Origin: Rhyzopertha dominica
Taxonomy: Eukaryota > Arthropoda > Insecta > Coleoptera > Bostrichidae
Direction: 5' to 3'
DNA: 64,000 nucleotides
Assembly: GCA_025024175.1 (NCBI GenBank)
Contig: QCXZ01000041.1
Location: 18,471,786 to 18,535,785 of the forward strand
Made by a program: the position numbers and the translations under genes. The notes below the pieces were generated by a model, which made no database searches, was not told where the DNA came from, and saw nothing but the letters and a program-made list of their open reading frames with translations. Positions 11,691-24,197 of the stretch are shown here, piece by piece. Every line of letters begins with the position of its first letter. Position 1 is the first letter of the stretch.

Positions 11691-14600
11691 AACTACTTAT
11701 GATGATAGTTTATCAAGGACAACAAACGCATATGAGCTGTTTCATAGAATATTTAATACTAAATCATTAATTGCTCATCCGAATATTGTCAAGGACATTT
11801 TTTCAACTCTCAATAATATAACATGTAAACATAAGTAAACTACAATAAATCCACTTAACAAAAATGAGTCAAGGTATTAACGAAAATAAATAGTTCGAAA
11901 ACAGAAGTTCAATGATCAAAAAATGCCGCAGTTAATAAAATTGAGAGGAAAACCGACATTCAGGTATTTTATTCTAGTTCCAGAGGTTTCACATGAAGCA
12001 AAAGCCTAAACCGCAATGTAGGTGTTCTATTTCAGGTTTAATGAGATTTTACCGCAATTCACTTGCAGCGATAATCTGCAACAGCACAATATTACAAGGT
12101 TTCTCTAATGTTACAAAATAAGACGTAACAAAATGCTTGGGGGCCATTAACTGTTCTAGCTTATTCAACATATTTCAGGAGATTACAAGTACGAAGCATA
12201 AAATATTATATCTTTCACTATAAACTTTTAAAAGATACATATGCCATGCCAGCCCTCTGGAATGTAATTGATCTCATTATGATTAGAAGTTTAAGATAAA
12301 CATGTGTCCTATTCACTTGTCACATTGTCAGTAATTAATTTTCAAAAGAAAAAACATGTGTAAGCAGTGGCTTTGACCCTTTGAATATAACCAATGGTAA
12401 AAAATACTAAACATAGCCATTGATAAAGTACATGTATATCGGTCATTACAGAATTCGTAAAATTCACCAAGTTTGCGAGATAAATATATATTATGTAAAT
12501 CATGTTTCACCGTCAACTTTGATTATTCATAAATCAGAAAAGACTCATTTGATTAATAAAACCTTGTAGTTTGTTTGCATTAAAAGTTTTGTGTATTAAG
12601 TATGAAGGGAAGAACTAAACAGTAAAAGCGAAACAGTATATGAAAAATAATATAATTTGAATCTAATCGGGTCCAAACCGGCATTTTGAATTTAACTTAA
12701 AAAACACACTTTTTTATTTATTCTTCTTGAAACCAGTGTATCTTTAAATAAGGCAAGTTCAGAATCATGTGTATATGAACTTTTAATCACAAAAGTGCCA
12801 ACAAGTCAGTCGTTCAGTGTTAACAAAACATTAAGGTTCACCCTTTAAAACGCATTATACATAAAAATGTCCTCGCTTGAACATACCATGAACAATATAA
12901 AGAAAACAAGTTATAGAATTTCAGGTTACATTGCTATATACGAGCAGATTAACTTTCGTGTTAAGACTCTTGGTAAGACTATATGCCGAAACACAGCAGT
13001 CTAATTGGTTCTTGAAGTAATCCTTAAACGCCCTCTAATCAAAACATCGGCAGAACCTCCTCACGGCGCGGCGTTTTATCTACCACAAAACGCCAACTAA
13101 TGGCTAAATCGTTAACACGAAACATTATAAATGTCTTAANTATAGATTGTTTGTCATCTGCCCTTAAAGTCATCTATCCATTTAGTACACGATACTCAAA
13201 ATATAAACATGCAGCTTTCCAATTATAAAAACTTAAGAGTGATACTGCGGAAATAATGTCACTCATGCAGAATCACTAGAGACGGTAGACCACGTTCCAT
13301 TAAACTGGAAAACTACCACGTTAACATTAAAGGGGGAAGTTTAGGTTCGACTATGTAATTTAACATATTTAACAAAATATAAAGGGTTATACATACAAGT
13401 TGGCTAAAATATTGGCAGTATCAAAAATATTGAGCGTGATATTTATAATTTGCTTACATCCCTTGTCCTACTCTTCTAATAAAATCCATCGGGAATAACA
13501 TAAAAACATTGCTCTACTGAAATCTTCTTAGTAGGGGGCGTACAACGTAGAAGTGCTGACTTACCTGAAATAAAAATAATACATTATATTAGTATAGATA
13601 AAATAGATATTGATTAAATAATTAGTACTTATACTACTACATTATAATCCTTAAAATAAACGGGACTATTGCTAAAGCAGTCGGACCGTTATTTGAGTAT
13701 ATTTTATAGGAAACATTTCTAGTATAGTAGATAATTCTGTAATGTCTTTGTTACCAGATAAACATCGCCAAATTGGCATGTTCTATCTAGAATTCTTCAA
13801 ATTGAAATTACTTAGTCCTTTCCCTAAATTTGGGTTGACGCGACCTGACCTATAGAAGTATATCCAAATGTTTAATAGCAGATTATGGCATTTACAAATA
13901 ATAACTAAAGCATATAAATAATCTCATTAACAGCCTAGAATTCAGGCTTAGGTGGTTTTGTTACATCATAAAAAAGCAAAACTGTATAATAACGAAGTCC
14001 TAATATCACGTCGCTACATGCAAGAGGAACAACAAAGAAATGACGTGGAGTTTTTGTACGAAATTAAATTTGCGAGTAAGCCGTGCTAATTACACTGACA
14101 GCGGACGGGAACTCAGACATGTGTTCAACGGCACGTAAGCCAGCGTTTCTTTTTGTATGTCGACGTCGTCGCCGTCTATTGTGGAAGAGTGTGAGGAATA
14201 ATCGCATTAGCTTTATTCTACACAAAAGGAAATAAAACCTTAACAGCGAAATCCCTCTTTGGCGAGGAAATGGAGACATCAAGTCAACGCCTGTACATAC
14301 ACGGGTAACATAAACGCGCACCCCAAAGAATTTGTGTTGATACTCTAACAATTAAAGTTTCTCTTAACACTCTCATTAGGAAAGGTGTCAATAAGTTAAA
14401 AACTTTTAGTGTAGTATTCAAGGTGTCTAAAAATTTTCTTGGTATATTAAGAACACTGATTCTACGAACAATTTTAAGTTGATTTGACACAAATATCCGA
14501 AAAGTTTCAGAAATATGTACACAAATGATACTACATTTTTTTATGACAAACATGATAGTGCCTTATATTTATATATTACAATAAAGCCATATTTAATTTA

Positions 14601-16114
14601 GGTTTGGTTTTGAAAAAAAAATATTATGTACTGTATGCAACAGGCATACAGTAGTGGAATAGGTTTGGATATAATTTCTAGCATGGTATGACATAAAGAT
14701 TAACAAAGCATTAGGTATATGTAGGTATGTGTTTATCTGTTTAGCTGATCTTTCGATGATGATGTTTTAATATCTATTATGTGAACAACATTTATCATCC
14801 TGGATGCAATTCCCTAGCAGCCACTTAAGGTGGCAAGAATTCATCTTTAATTAATTTAATGAATTCAGCTTTAATTGGATATTGGTTGTGTATCATTTGG
14901 TTGGCTGTTGCAGTTCTAAGATATAAATTTGGTAGGCATAAAGTGCCAGTGAATGATAAGTGTGTAAAAATATTTTAAGACAGTGACTTAATTTTTGTTG
15001 TTTTAAAAATATCTTTTTTTATTCCATTATGTACTCCTATAAAATTCGTTGCAATTTTCGGTCTTTCACTAAGCAAAATTCAGAGTAATCAACTCTTATA
15101 TTCGCAAAAGGAAACGTGGATGACATGCAACAAGCCGGTAGGTTTTCTATTAATGGAGCCTGCTAATTTGGGAGATTTGCTTTGAAACAGACAATGCAAT
15201 TTTAGATGAAAGTAGGCTGCTCCTCCTAATGCTTTTAATTAGTGATGCTTATAGATAGGTACCACTGCTTTTCGAGATCCGGCTCGTAAACCCATTATAT
15301 TGGGATTCACCAAATGCATTCAGTAGTGATGAAATAGACTGTATTTTTCAACTCTTTTTTTTTACTCTTTAATTTGATATATATTTTGTATCAATTGTTT
15401 TACTTTCTATGTTGCTTGGTTTTATAAACATTTCATGTTGTACGTGTAACACACTCGTACATGCAGTGCGTTGGGTTTGGATATAATTAACAATACCTAC
15501 TAGGGCGCTAATCCGGCCTTTTTGGATAAAACAATAAAAAAATTGGCTCCCAACTACCTTTATCATTAAATAGGCGTTGTTTTCCTCCACCACCTCAAAT
15601 TTTGTCTATTTCTTAACAAAAGCTTAAAAGAGCTCTCGTACTAGTTATCATACCAAAATAATGTCATTTGTGTATCTCTACAACTTTCAAAAATATTCAT
15701 TAGACACCACAATGAAAACTGTACCTTTAAAGGCCTAAGCTTCCTTAGAAAGAAATTTCCGATATAGATATTTTAACATAAATTGACTTGAAATTATACC
15801 TAGAATCTGTGGTTTCATTTTCTTAGAATAGTTTTTGGACACCATGGGCGTAATATAACAGTGATGTTATTGCACCTAAGGTAGAAATGCGTTATAAATG
15901 GCAATTCAGATAGAAATTATTGAGAAGTTAAAAAATAGGAGCAAGGTTTATTCTCAATATTTAGTTATAATTTGAACTACTTGGGGCTGTTATAATGCCA
16001 ATAGCTCTGAGTATTATCTTATTAAACACACAGACAAGCAATCTACTGCCATCTAACCTCACACACAACGCACGTGTCCTGGGTGCTGCGCTATCATACG
16101 TCATTTGTATTTTA
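11691..16114. other. gene-free AT-rich stretch
   Basis: Nothing recognisable is encoded. Open frames of up to 95 codons on the minus strand near 14064-14553 carry no known motif. A perfect 10-bp inverted repeat with a 5-nt loop (TACTGTATGC / GCATACAGTA) occupies 14629-14653. Confidence 0.55.
14629..14653. repeat. short perfect hairpin
   Basis: TACTGTATGC and GCATACAGTA form a perfect 10-bp stem around AACAG. No oligo-T tract or gene end is nearby, so no terminator role is suggested. Confidence 0.8.
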
Positions 16115-16454
16115 CACAGGGTCTCTACAAAGTATGGAACCAAAATGATATTTCAGGTTCTGTTCGACCGATTTCTCTGATATTGTGTGTGGGCCCATGG
16201 GTAATAAAAATGCATTTTCTGGATTTTTTTTTTACAAAAGTGTAAATACAATAATTGAGCCTGACAAAGAAAGAAAAGAATTAAAACAATTTTCCTTGCC
16301 GCTAAAATGGACAAGAAAGCCAGGTATTACCATTTTTCCTTGACTGGTAATAATTTTCGTCTAGTTTGATCAACTTATTACGAATCGGGTACCCAAAAAG
16401 TAAAAGAGAAAAACATGATTCCGTAAAAAAATTCAATATTTTTTCAGATTTACA

Positions 16455-16864
16455 TTACAGAAGATGCTCAAAATGTTCCCCATTTACTTCCTGGCAGTAA
16501 CGCAGCCTAGAGTAAAGGTTTCTAATGTNCTTTGTAACATATTTGTACAGGGAACATCAAGCGGCATCAGATCAGGGGAACGCGCTGGGCATTCTATCAC
16601 TCCGCGCCTGCCAATCCATCTGTCTGCAAATATCGCATATCCACGGACGTTGACTGCAAAATGGGGCGGTGCACCATCTTGCTGAAGCTCTATATCTGTT
16701 CAAAAGGACGCGCAACATTTTCACGATTAGGGAACAGGCGAATAAGTTCTGGTATAATGTGTTGCATTGTAGAGTGCAATTACTTCCGAATAACTGTGCC
16801 TTCTATCTCCATAACCAATCATCATCAAAATTTCGACGCGATCATGTTTAGTTAACTGAGGCAT
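16455..16864 (-). pseudogene. mariner-type transposase, internally deleted
   Basis: Read on the minus strand, the ATG at 16864 opens a DUF4817-like helix-turn-helix (KHDRVEILMMIGYGDRRHS) stopped by TGA after about 45 codons. The next recognisable block is QQDGAPPHFAVNVRGY, with the second catalytic aspartate, followed by RWIGRRGVIECPARSPDLMP with the third. The tail reads QEVNGEHFEHLL and ends at TAA (16455). The block with the first catalytic aspartate and the second helix-turn-helix is missing. One ambiguous base lies at 16529. The copy cannot be autonomous. It is complementary in what it has lost to the copy at 6235-7097. Confidence 0.85.
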
Positions 16865-16952
16865 TGCGATTGCAAATAACAAAGTGAATAAAAATTATCA
16901 CCTGCCACAAGGAAAATGGAGACACCTGGAGTTTTTGTTCTTACTTAACTTA

Positions 16953-16990
16953 CGATAACGATCGTTATCGCTAACAATATTCGAATATTG
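16953..16990. repeat. two adjacent perfect palindromes
   Basis: CGATAACGATCGTTATCG (16953-16970) and CAATATTCGAATATTG (16975-16990) are perfect palindromes of 18 and 16 bp separated by four bases. They sit inside mariner-type element III, about 90-125 bp upstream of the minus-strand transposase ATG, a position where a transposase-binding or promoter site is conceivable. Confidence 0.9.
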
Positions 16991-17288
16991 TTTTTATCCC
17001 GAAGTTTGTTATTGCACTTTTCTCTACTCAGAAGCAATAAATTGTACAAGTGTGATATATTTTTGAAATCGGGAAAAAATATCTATTTCAATGATGTGCC
17101 TTTTGACACCCCTTCCCATTAAAAAAATGCAACTTGCGCCCATATCTCGGAAACCAGAGCTGACACGGAGTTCAAAAATTTCAGAAAATGCATTTTAATT
17201 ACCCACAGGCCCATGCACAATTTCAGAAAAATCGGTCGAACAGAACCTGAAATATTCTGCTGGATCCATACTTTGTAGCGACCTTGTA

Positions 17289-18559
17289 TATACGAAATAA
17301 TTTTTTTACTACAGCATTTAACAATAGATTTAAATACACTAACCCAAAGTAAATAGTAAGTTAAATTAATGTTTTTGCTCTATGCTCTGAATAAGCTTTT
17401 TGCGTTTTAAACTGGCGGAACTGCGTAACTGCAAAGTAAGACTGACTTCACAAATGCAATCGTTTCAAATTAGATATACCTACTATAACGAAACACATCA
17501 AATAGCATCGATCCGCAACGTTAACTGTATCTGTTCCTTCAAGAACATTTAACAGCTCTTCAACATCGTGATGATTTACTGCTCTGTCCCCACAACAAAA
17601 CACAATTTCCTCCCCCTCAGAGGCAGTGAAGCAGAATGGCAAAATCTAATTCAATGAGCGTGGCAGCCATATACCCCGGATGTCCAGGCTTGTTAGATGG
17701 AAAACGGAGAGGCCTTCGGTCATGGCGTGCGGAATAACTTTCCCGGCGTTGCAAGGGAACATTTGCATAACCCGTCGCGTAGTGGCTTTGGTCGAGTGAA
17801 TGAAATGCGCGCATAAAAAGGTTCCATCCGTCAGGAAGGGGAATTAAAAGATGGGGCTCGGCGACGCTGAATGAGAAAGTGCAGGAGCTCGAATATCTCT
17901 CGACACAATCTGAGAACTGCAGCGAGTGATTATCCGTCTATTTTGCGAAAGTAAGCTCTTTAAGTACAGACAATGGCCGAGGGTATTTGTGAAGTGATCC
18001 GACGCGATAAAGTCGCAATGTCTCCTTTCAAGCCTCGAACGAGAAGAAAATCAGTCTTATGAACAGAAGTGAAAGATGAGCTCTTTCGGATGCCATAATG
18101 CAAATTAAATTCCAGCAAAAATGTACTTCCCGATTATTTTTAGCGAAATATATAAATTATGTTTTTGGTTTGCAATTATAACTACTTTGTTTTGGGCTAT
18201 TTGAGTGCAGTATACTAACCTGTAGAACAGTCACTTTGAATTCCATTCTAATGCCGATGTATCTGTGATACTAACTTTCCGAGTATTATAACCGCATTTT
18301 TACTGATACATCTAATAAACATACAAATTACGTCCAGGTACATTATCTTACGGCAGCATTTCTAGCAGCATAACTTTTTAACAGCTTTTTTTAATCTACC
18401 GCAAAATTTGGTGAAGAGTATTATTACACAAATCGCACGGAAGGTATACTATTTTTAACTGACAATATATTACTTTATTTAATTTATAAAAGCATTTTTT
18501 TGCAAAATGAAGGTGTGTTCTAAGAATTTACGTAATCCTAAATGGCATCTTAATTTGTT
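17289..18559. other. intergenic; higher-GC island at 17640-18080
   Basis: No gene is recognised. From about 17640 to 18080 base composition rises in GC with many CpG (for example near 17690-17780). A 65-codon minus-strand frame there has no known motif. The remainder is AT-rich and closed. Confidence 0.4.
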
Positions 18560-18865
18560 TATGTTTTATACCAAATATGGTGTTCCAATGCTCTCAAAAG
18601 GTGGTAATCCGCTGGTGCTAAGTATGAGAAATATGGTCGTTAAGGCAACAGCTTTCAACGCATTTTCTTCAAATATTCTTGGGTGTCTTTAGCTGAATGC
18701 GGTCTTGCATTTCATGAAGCAAGATTACGCTTGCTCTGTTGAACAATGCGGACGTTTTTAACTTAATTTCTTATTTAATTTAGTCAATCATTGTCGGTAA
18801 ATTTCCCCAGTTATTGTTTCACTACTTGGCATCAATTCATAATGCATTATCTCAAGGCAACCCTG
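18560..18865 (-). pseudogene. mariner (DD34D type) transposase fragment
   Basis: On the minus strand the reading begins EIMHYELMPSSETITGEIY and, after a stop and frame changes, continues with ILLHENARPHSAKDTQEYL, then KLLP, a damaged PPYSPD region and LAPADYHLLRALEHHIW. This is the C-terminal half of a classical mariner transposase (relatives read HDNARPH and PPYSPDLAPSDYHLF). The aspartate of HDNARPH is changed by the lesion. At least three stops or frame changes are present. No terminal repeats were identified. It belongs to a different mariner lineage from the DUF4817-type elements at 6, 8.6 and 16 kb. Confidence 0.8.
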
Positions 18866-19128
18866 TATCTTTTGTAGGTGCAATCTATCTTTTCCTTTTG
18901 GAATCATTTTCCTCGCCATGAACAATATGATATATAAAATGCTCATTTTTATTCCTCGTAAGCAAAGAGAAAATAGTACATCATAATGAAGGAATAAAGT
19001 GCAGCAATGTAATCCCCCAAATGGGGAAGTTGCATGAATTTTAAATCCCAGTATATAATTGTCAGCCCGAAAGAGAATCAAATTTGAGGATATAATGGTA
19101 GAAAACAAAATTAAATCAGTCCTAAAGT

Positions 19129-19432
19129 AAGCTCACAATATGAATTAGGAATCTGAAGTAAAGCCACCGTTCTAAAACGGACTCTAACGTTACGTGCTGG
19201 ACGGGTCTGCGCACGATGCGTATCTTAGGAACGGTTTGCAGTGCATATAATCCCGTTGCTAGCAAAAACAACGCCGTCCATTCAACTAATGACTAAAATG
19301 AAGAAACGCAAAACTCGTTGCCTAGCTTCGAGACTATCCACACCTAAGATCTGCACCGTACGGCAAGTGATGTCAGAGTCCGTTTTAGAGGCGTGGCTTC
19401 AGTTACAAATTAATTATTCATATTTTGAGCTT
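19129..19432. mobile_element. foldback/MITE element with about 80-bp arms
   Basis: The left arm begins AAGCTCACAATATGAATTA and the right arm ends TAATTATTCATATTTTGAGCTT, and they pair with small gaps. Inner parts of both arms share CTAAAACGGACTCT, followed by diverged matches (ACGTGCTGGACGG against ACTTGCCGTACGG). The total is 304 bp. No clear target duplication was seen, and nothing is encoded. Confidence 0.75.
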
Positions 19433-21987
19433 GCTTGAGGACAGATTTAATTCTTTCTTCCGACATATATCCCCAAATTTGATTCTCTTACGGACTAGCA
19501 CGTTTCTGAAAATTTTGCAAGTTCTCCATTGTGGCAACAACAACCCAATACTTTAAGCACATTAGTCTCGTGATATATATGCCATTTTCTGCACTTCCAG
19601 AACATTATTAAAATTGATAATTGAAAATTATGGAGATCAGTGCAAATTTTAAGTATCCACAGTTACGGTGCAGAAGCTCCGCCATATTGCAAATGAATAA
19701 AAAGTGATGGAAAAGTGTGAGGAATCTGATTTAGAAAAAGCAACCAAAGAGGCGTTATCAGGACCTTCCAAATCTTGTAAAATTTTTGAGACTTTTGCAA
19801 AATAGTGCCGTGAAAAATGGGACGAATATCAAGAAGACGTTTGGTATTTTTTAATGAAAAGGAAAAAAATGATGCTTCTACGAGTTAGGTCCACTATTCA
19901 GTTTTAAAACCATGCTTAACATAATACGTAATTTTGATAGAAGTAAATTCCAGAATTGACGACTCTTCTGAAAAAGAAAAATGTTGGTTACAAACAAAGA
20001 AGTCAAAGGTACTAACTGCAAAGCAGCTTGATAGGTTTCTGGTGTAAGCTTAGGATAACACATTTTTTTAAATAAAAAATTAATATGGAACAAGAGACTT
20101 TTTATCTTTTGTTTTTAATAAACCATTTATTTATATAGGCAGCAATCATAATGGGCGTAAAAGAAGCTTTACAGACGAACTATATTAGCCGAATTCTCAG
20201 TTGGCGGTGTAACCGACACTTCTTGTTAATATTAGAGCTACAAAAAAGGATGATTTTTATAGTTACTTTACTTTAACAAGCAGTGTACATGCAACCTTCA
20301 GAAAAGCATACATTTGGAAAACTGCCTTAGAATGTGCAGAATACTTAAACGTACCACAAACGTCGTCAACTGTTGCTGAAAGATATATGGAAAACTCCCT
20401 GAACAGCAAAAAAAATAATGACGTAAATTTTTGGAATTGACCAGATATCAAGCACTGTCACGTTCGCCCCAGTCTGAAGTACTCACTGCATGATCTTCTG
20501 GAATTATATTATTATTATCCTCCTCTCTTATAAACCTGAACCGTCCGTTGAATTATCTGGTCGAATTGCGTCAAAGATCGCTGATGAAAATAAAATGAGC
20601 TAATTTTGATATTATTTATCTGAATCACTAAATATGTAGGGAATGGAATTAGAATTTTTTCGTATGAAAGAAATGATCCAGTTCAGTCCGTGTAAACCAA
20701 GAGTAAAATATCAACTTTAGTCCAGGAAGTGCAAAAAATCATCCAACGCTGTTCTGTTTGTGATTTTTATTCCACTCATGTGTTCAGATGTTCTTAAACA
20801 TATGACCAAAAAGCAGAGACCATTTCACACACTTCTTGACCTAGATCATTCACGGTCTTTTTAACTAAAGCACTAGGTCTTTTACTTCTTGAAGCATCTA
20901 AGACAGTGGTACCTCCTCTAAAATTTGGCAATTGTCTACTGCCGTATACTGTATTAATTAAGATATCGAATAATAGAATAGCGTAAGTGTACTTTGTCTA
21001 CTAACTGACTGGCAATTTTCAAATGAATTAACGAATTAACAAAAACAACGCATAATTGTTCAACCTTTGGTAAGAACTTAAAGCTGCTGAAAGGCAGTTA
21101 ACACGTATTATGCTAGTTGGCTGAAGCCATAGAATTTCGGTTCATTATCATAAAAAATAAAATCTTATTATTTAAGGATTTAAAATATAGGTAGGTTGTG
21201 AAATTCCTAATGTGACACTTATCTTTCGTGTCACACTTTACAACTACATTTTGGCGACGAGCGTAGTTAGAACAAGATAGCCCGTACTACTATAATAAAA
21301 AACAGACAGAATAAAAAAATATCATGTTTATAAGATAATAAAGCTCAAATAATTTACAACACACTGTGATTGGCAAAACATTTACTTATTTCTTCGCATT
21401 TATTCAGTGCTTGCTATCACAATTAAATACTTTGTACCATTTCCATTTTCAAAATATTAACGTTGCTTTCTAAAGGACAAAAACTGTTCATTTTGCCTAC
21501 ACAAATTCATTACAAGGGTGGTTGAACGAATTCATTCTCGCTTTTATCCAAGATGCGCTAATTTGAATTCCTGCCTCTGACTTCTAACGTCGCCATCGGA
21601 CATTGACGCCAAGCGAATATGTAAATCGTATAGTGCGCTTTCAGGCGCCACCCCGTCGGATTTCGTTTGTTGACTGAACAGCGTTTAGCGTGAAATTAAA
21701 AACTCGTATGGTGCATATGGAGTTTCAATGCCCCGAGGAAGCAGTCTGTCAAACGATGCAAGACCGGACCGTTTTAATATTAAATCGGTTCTGAACGCCC
21801 TCAGCAAGGATTAATTTGCAGAATTCTCGCCCTGGGTGGAAATTTAGAGCGAATCCCGGATGAAATATTTAGTTAAAGATACCAATTATTAATTTGATAG
21901 CAGGGGTTTTGAGAAACTGCCTGAGAATTATAAATAGGTAAATGAGATTAAGCACAATTTGGAAACGTAAAAAGGCGCAGCTACTTC
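19433..21987. other. intergenic; higher-GC island at 21490-21870
   Basis: No gene or element is recognised. A frame-broken tract around 19690-19860 (CREKWDEYQEDVWYFLMKRK in one frame) looks protein-like but could not be assigned. The part from about 21490 to 21870 has raised GC and CpG and lies just upstream of a MITE. Confidence 0.4.
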
Positions 21988-21989
21988 TA

Positions 21990-22193
21990 TACTCCGATCA
22001 CCGAACAGATGGAGTGATTATGATGCGTGTTCTTCGCATAATTTTTAAATCATTATCATTTCATAATTTTGGAATTAATTGTTCAGTAGTCAAAAATTGA
22101 TTAAGTCGGTTTTGAATAAACAGCATCAAACCCGATAACGTGCAAGATGCATACAATTCACGTGATCACTCCATCTATTCGGTGATCGGAGTA
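21990..22193. mobile_element. MITE family A, copy 2
   Basis: This 204-bp element is flanked by TA (21988-21989 and 22194-22195). The left end TACTCCGATCACCGAACAGA is the near reverse complement of the right end (TCTATTCGGTGATCGGAGTA, one mismatch), and both continue into ATGGAGTGAT. The arms match those of 5253-5673, while the middle differs in length and sequence. No coding. Confidence 0.85.
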
Positions 22194-22195
22194 TA

Positions 22196-23829
22196 ATAAA
22201 ATCTTATGTGAAACAGTCAATAATTGCTTGTGTGAATAGTCATTGAGATGCAGGTATACGTAACACTTTTTGTTCACACACAAAGTAAAACCTTCCAAAT
22301 GCGAATGTTTGTGCTACAAACTATAAAATACGCATTTTTTTCCTTCTTACTGGCACTTATGCTTCCTGCTTCTTTCTGTTTTTGTACTTGACTTAGTATA
22401 GATCTGTTAATATGGTGCACTGGATGCGAAATTTTGTAGCTTTGCAGTTAGGTGGGAGTTGTTTCAAAAACATACTGTTTATTCGTAAAATATGGTTATT
22501 TTTATAAATACCAAACAGTACCTAATCGGTTAGGTAACGTCCTATGGTGTAAGCCTATGGCTCTAATTTTGGTATCGTATGTAAGCTTTGATTTTTTCTC
22601 TCTCCGAAACAGATACTTTTGCCTTTTTCAGTGGGAGATGAGTACAGCACGAAATCGCTTGCTTTGCATGTTAATTGGATAAGGATGACATGCGAAAATT
22701 GAACTGCAAATGACATTACAGCACCGCGTCGCTCACAGTGCAAGTAAGTGCTAATGGTGATAAGAATCCCCTCGGGAGTTATAGGCAATCATTTCTTTCT
22801 TTTAAATATCCCTTTCAATCACATATGGCTGCTTCAACTGAATTCGACAAGCTTACGACTTGCTCCGGGTTTTTCTTGCAGGGAGCGGTGCGCTCCAAGT
22901 GTTTACGTTGGGTATCCACATGGCTGCGTTACCTGTTAAGCTCGCACCAGGTGGCTTCTTCGAGAGGGCGATGTGCTCCCGGTACCCACGATAATTATGC
23001 GGATGCTCCAGGTGAGAAGAGTGGAGCTTAAGATGATGTCTCCAAAGTATCGATGCGCATCAGATCCCTAGGTAGAACAAGCGCGTTGTCGCCACAAAAA
23101 GCTTCCACCCAGGTGTTTACACCTCCATGGGGGCACCATAAGGTATCTACATCACGGGGATGGCTGACACTTTGTAGTTAATGCTTCTTTTAAACGCAAT
23201 ATACTGAAATACCTAAAAACGAGAGTTTCAATATTGCCGCATTGGTAATTCGTTGTAATTTAGCGCCCTAACAAAATTTAGTTCAAAATCTCCAAAAGTG
23301 AGATGGACGGAATTTTACCTTCGCATGTTTACATCTCTTCCAGATTGTGAAAGTGGTTAAAAAGAATGATAATCCTTAGTACTACCTTAAATGCGAGCTA
23401 CAGGGCCTACAGTTATTCAAAAGGTTGATTAAATTATTAATTGTTACGGCTAAATATATTTTACAGGCCTGTAGTGAACTACCTTTGCAAACCGTTTAAG
23501 ATTTTATTACTGCTTAAAGTATATTTTGATTTTGATTAGCTTCATCTTTGCGTCAATTTTCATAAAACTGCTGATTCATGGTCACGATTTAATTATTTAA
23601 AGTGAAACAAATACTTTCAGTATTCATTGTACGCAAAGCGCGTAAAAAATAATTGCATTTGTACCATCTATTTCATAATATAAAAAATTCGGCAATAAAA
23701 TATTATGTTGCTTTGCTAACGCTCTGTAATTGACAATTTTACTCCGGTTGAAAACTACAACCATAATATTAATATTACTGATATTACGCNNGCAACATTT
23801 TAGTTGCAGACGTGTCACTTGTAGATGTA
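22196..23829. other. intergenic with raised GC at 22730-23170
   Basis: Mostly AT-rich. The higher-GC part contains the only exon-like segment of this part of the window (22882-23011, entered separately). Nothing else is recognised. Confidence 0.4.
22882..23011 (+). other. exon-like segment, unassigned
   Basis: A 130-bp segment preceded by a pyrimidine-rich acceptor (TTTTTCTTGCAG) and followed by a strong donor (CCAG|GTGAGA). One frame is open throughout (44 codons, beginning GAVRSKCLRWVSTW and ending HDNYADAP), with GC well above the surroundings. The translation matches nothing I recognise, and two other frames are open for part of the way. It could be an exon of a host or non-coding gene, or chance in a GC-richer island. 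Confidence 0.2.
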
Positions 23830-24195
23830 AAGGGTTTCTAAAAATGATTCATACATCCAGGGCGCTTATGGAAATTATCGATTAAATAAATTTGCCGGCT
23901 CTCAGGAAAGTGACGCATACTTGTCATCTGTGGGTTCTTTAATTATTTGATATGTTTTAATATGAGAAAACGCCTGGAAGTGTGTATTTGCAACATAATC
24001 TGTAGGGTTTTGTGGGATAATTAATTTTAAGGTTGCAGAAAGTACACATTTCGGAGCTCTAGGGTGACATTAATCTACAACCTTCAGTACTATCACCGTG
24101 CAATATTGTAGCTTGGCAGCAGTTACAAAAAGGCGGCACAAAGAATTCAGAAATCAACGCCGCCCGCGTTATAAGAATCATTTATAGAAGACCTG
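23830..24195. mobile_element. MITE family B, copy 1
   Basis: This 366-bp element is flanked by TA (23828-23829 and 24196-24197). The left end reads AAGGGTTTCTAAAAATGATTCAT and the right end ATGATTC's complement (GAATCATTTATAGAAGACCTG). Its central 260 bp match the reverse complement of 55231-55516, including CATCCA, GGCGCTTATGGAAATTAT, TTTTGTGGGATAATTAA and ACATTTCGGAG. A piece of about 32 bp near 24091 is absent from the other copy. No coding. The ends resemble those of the DUF4817-type mariner elements in this window. Confidence 0.8.
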
Positions 24196-24197
24196 TA

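Larger units (their letters stand above)
16117..17286 (-). mobile_element. mariner-type element III, deleted, reverse orientation
   Basis: This 1170-bp element has inverted repeats of about 105 bp. The left end begins CAGGGTCTCTACAAAGTATG and the right end is its near reverse complement, CATACTTTGTAGCGACCTTG. Both arms share TTTCAGGTTCTGTTCGACCG and ATGCATTTTCTG. The right flank is TA (17287-17288), and the left flank is CA (16115-16116), a likely mutated TA. The inside carries a minus-strand transposase remnant. Two perfect palindromes lie next to the right arm. Confidence 0.88.

Noticed and set aside
18850..18875. AACCCTGTA as the right end of a mariner-type element.
   Set aside because: The bases are part of the coding reading of the mariner fragment (QGCLEIMHY), and no partner end exists.
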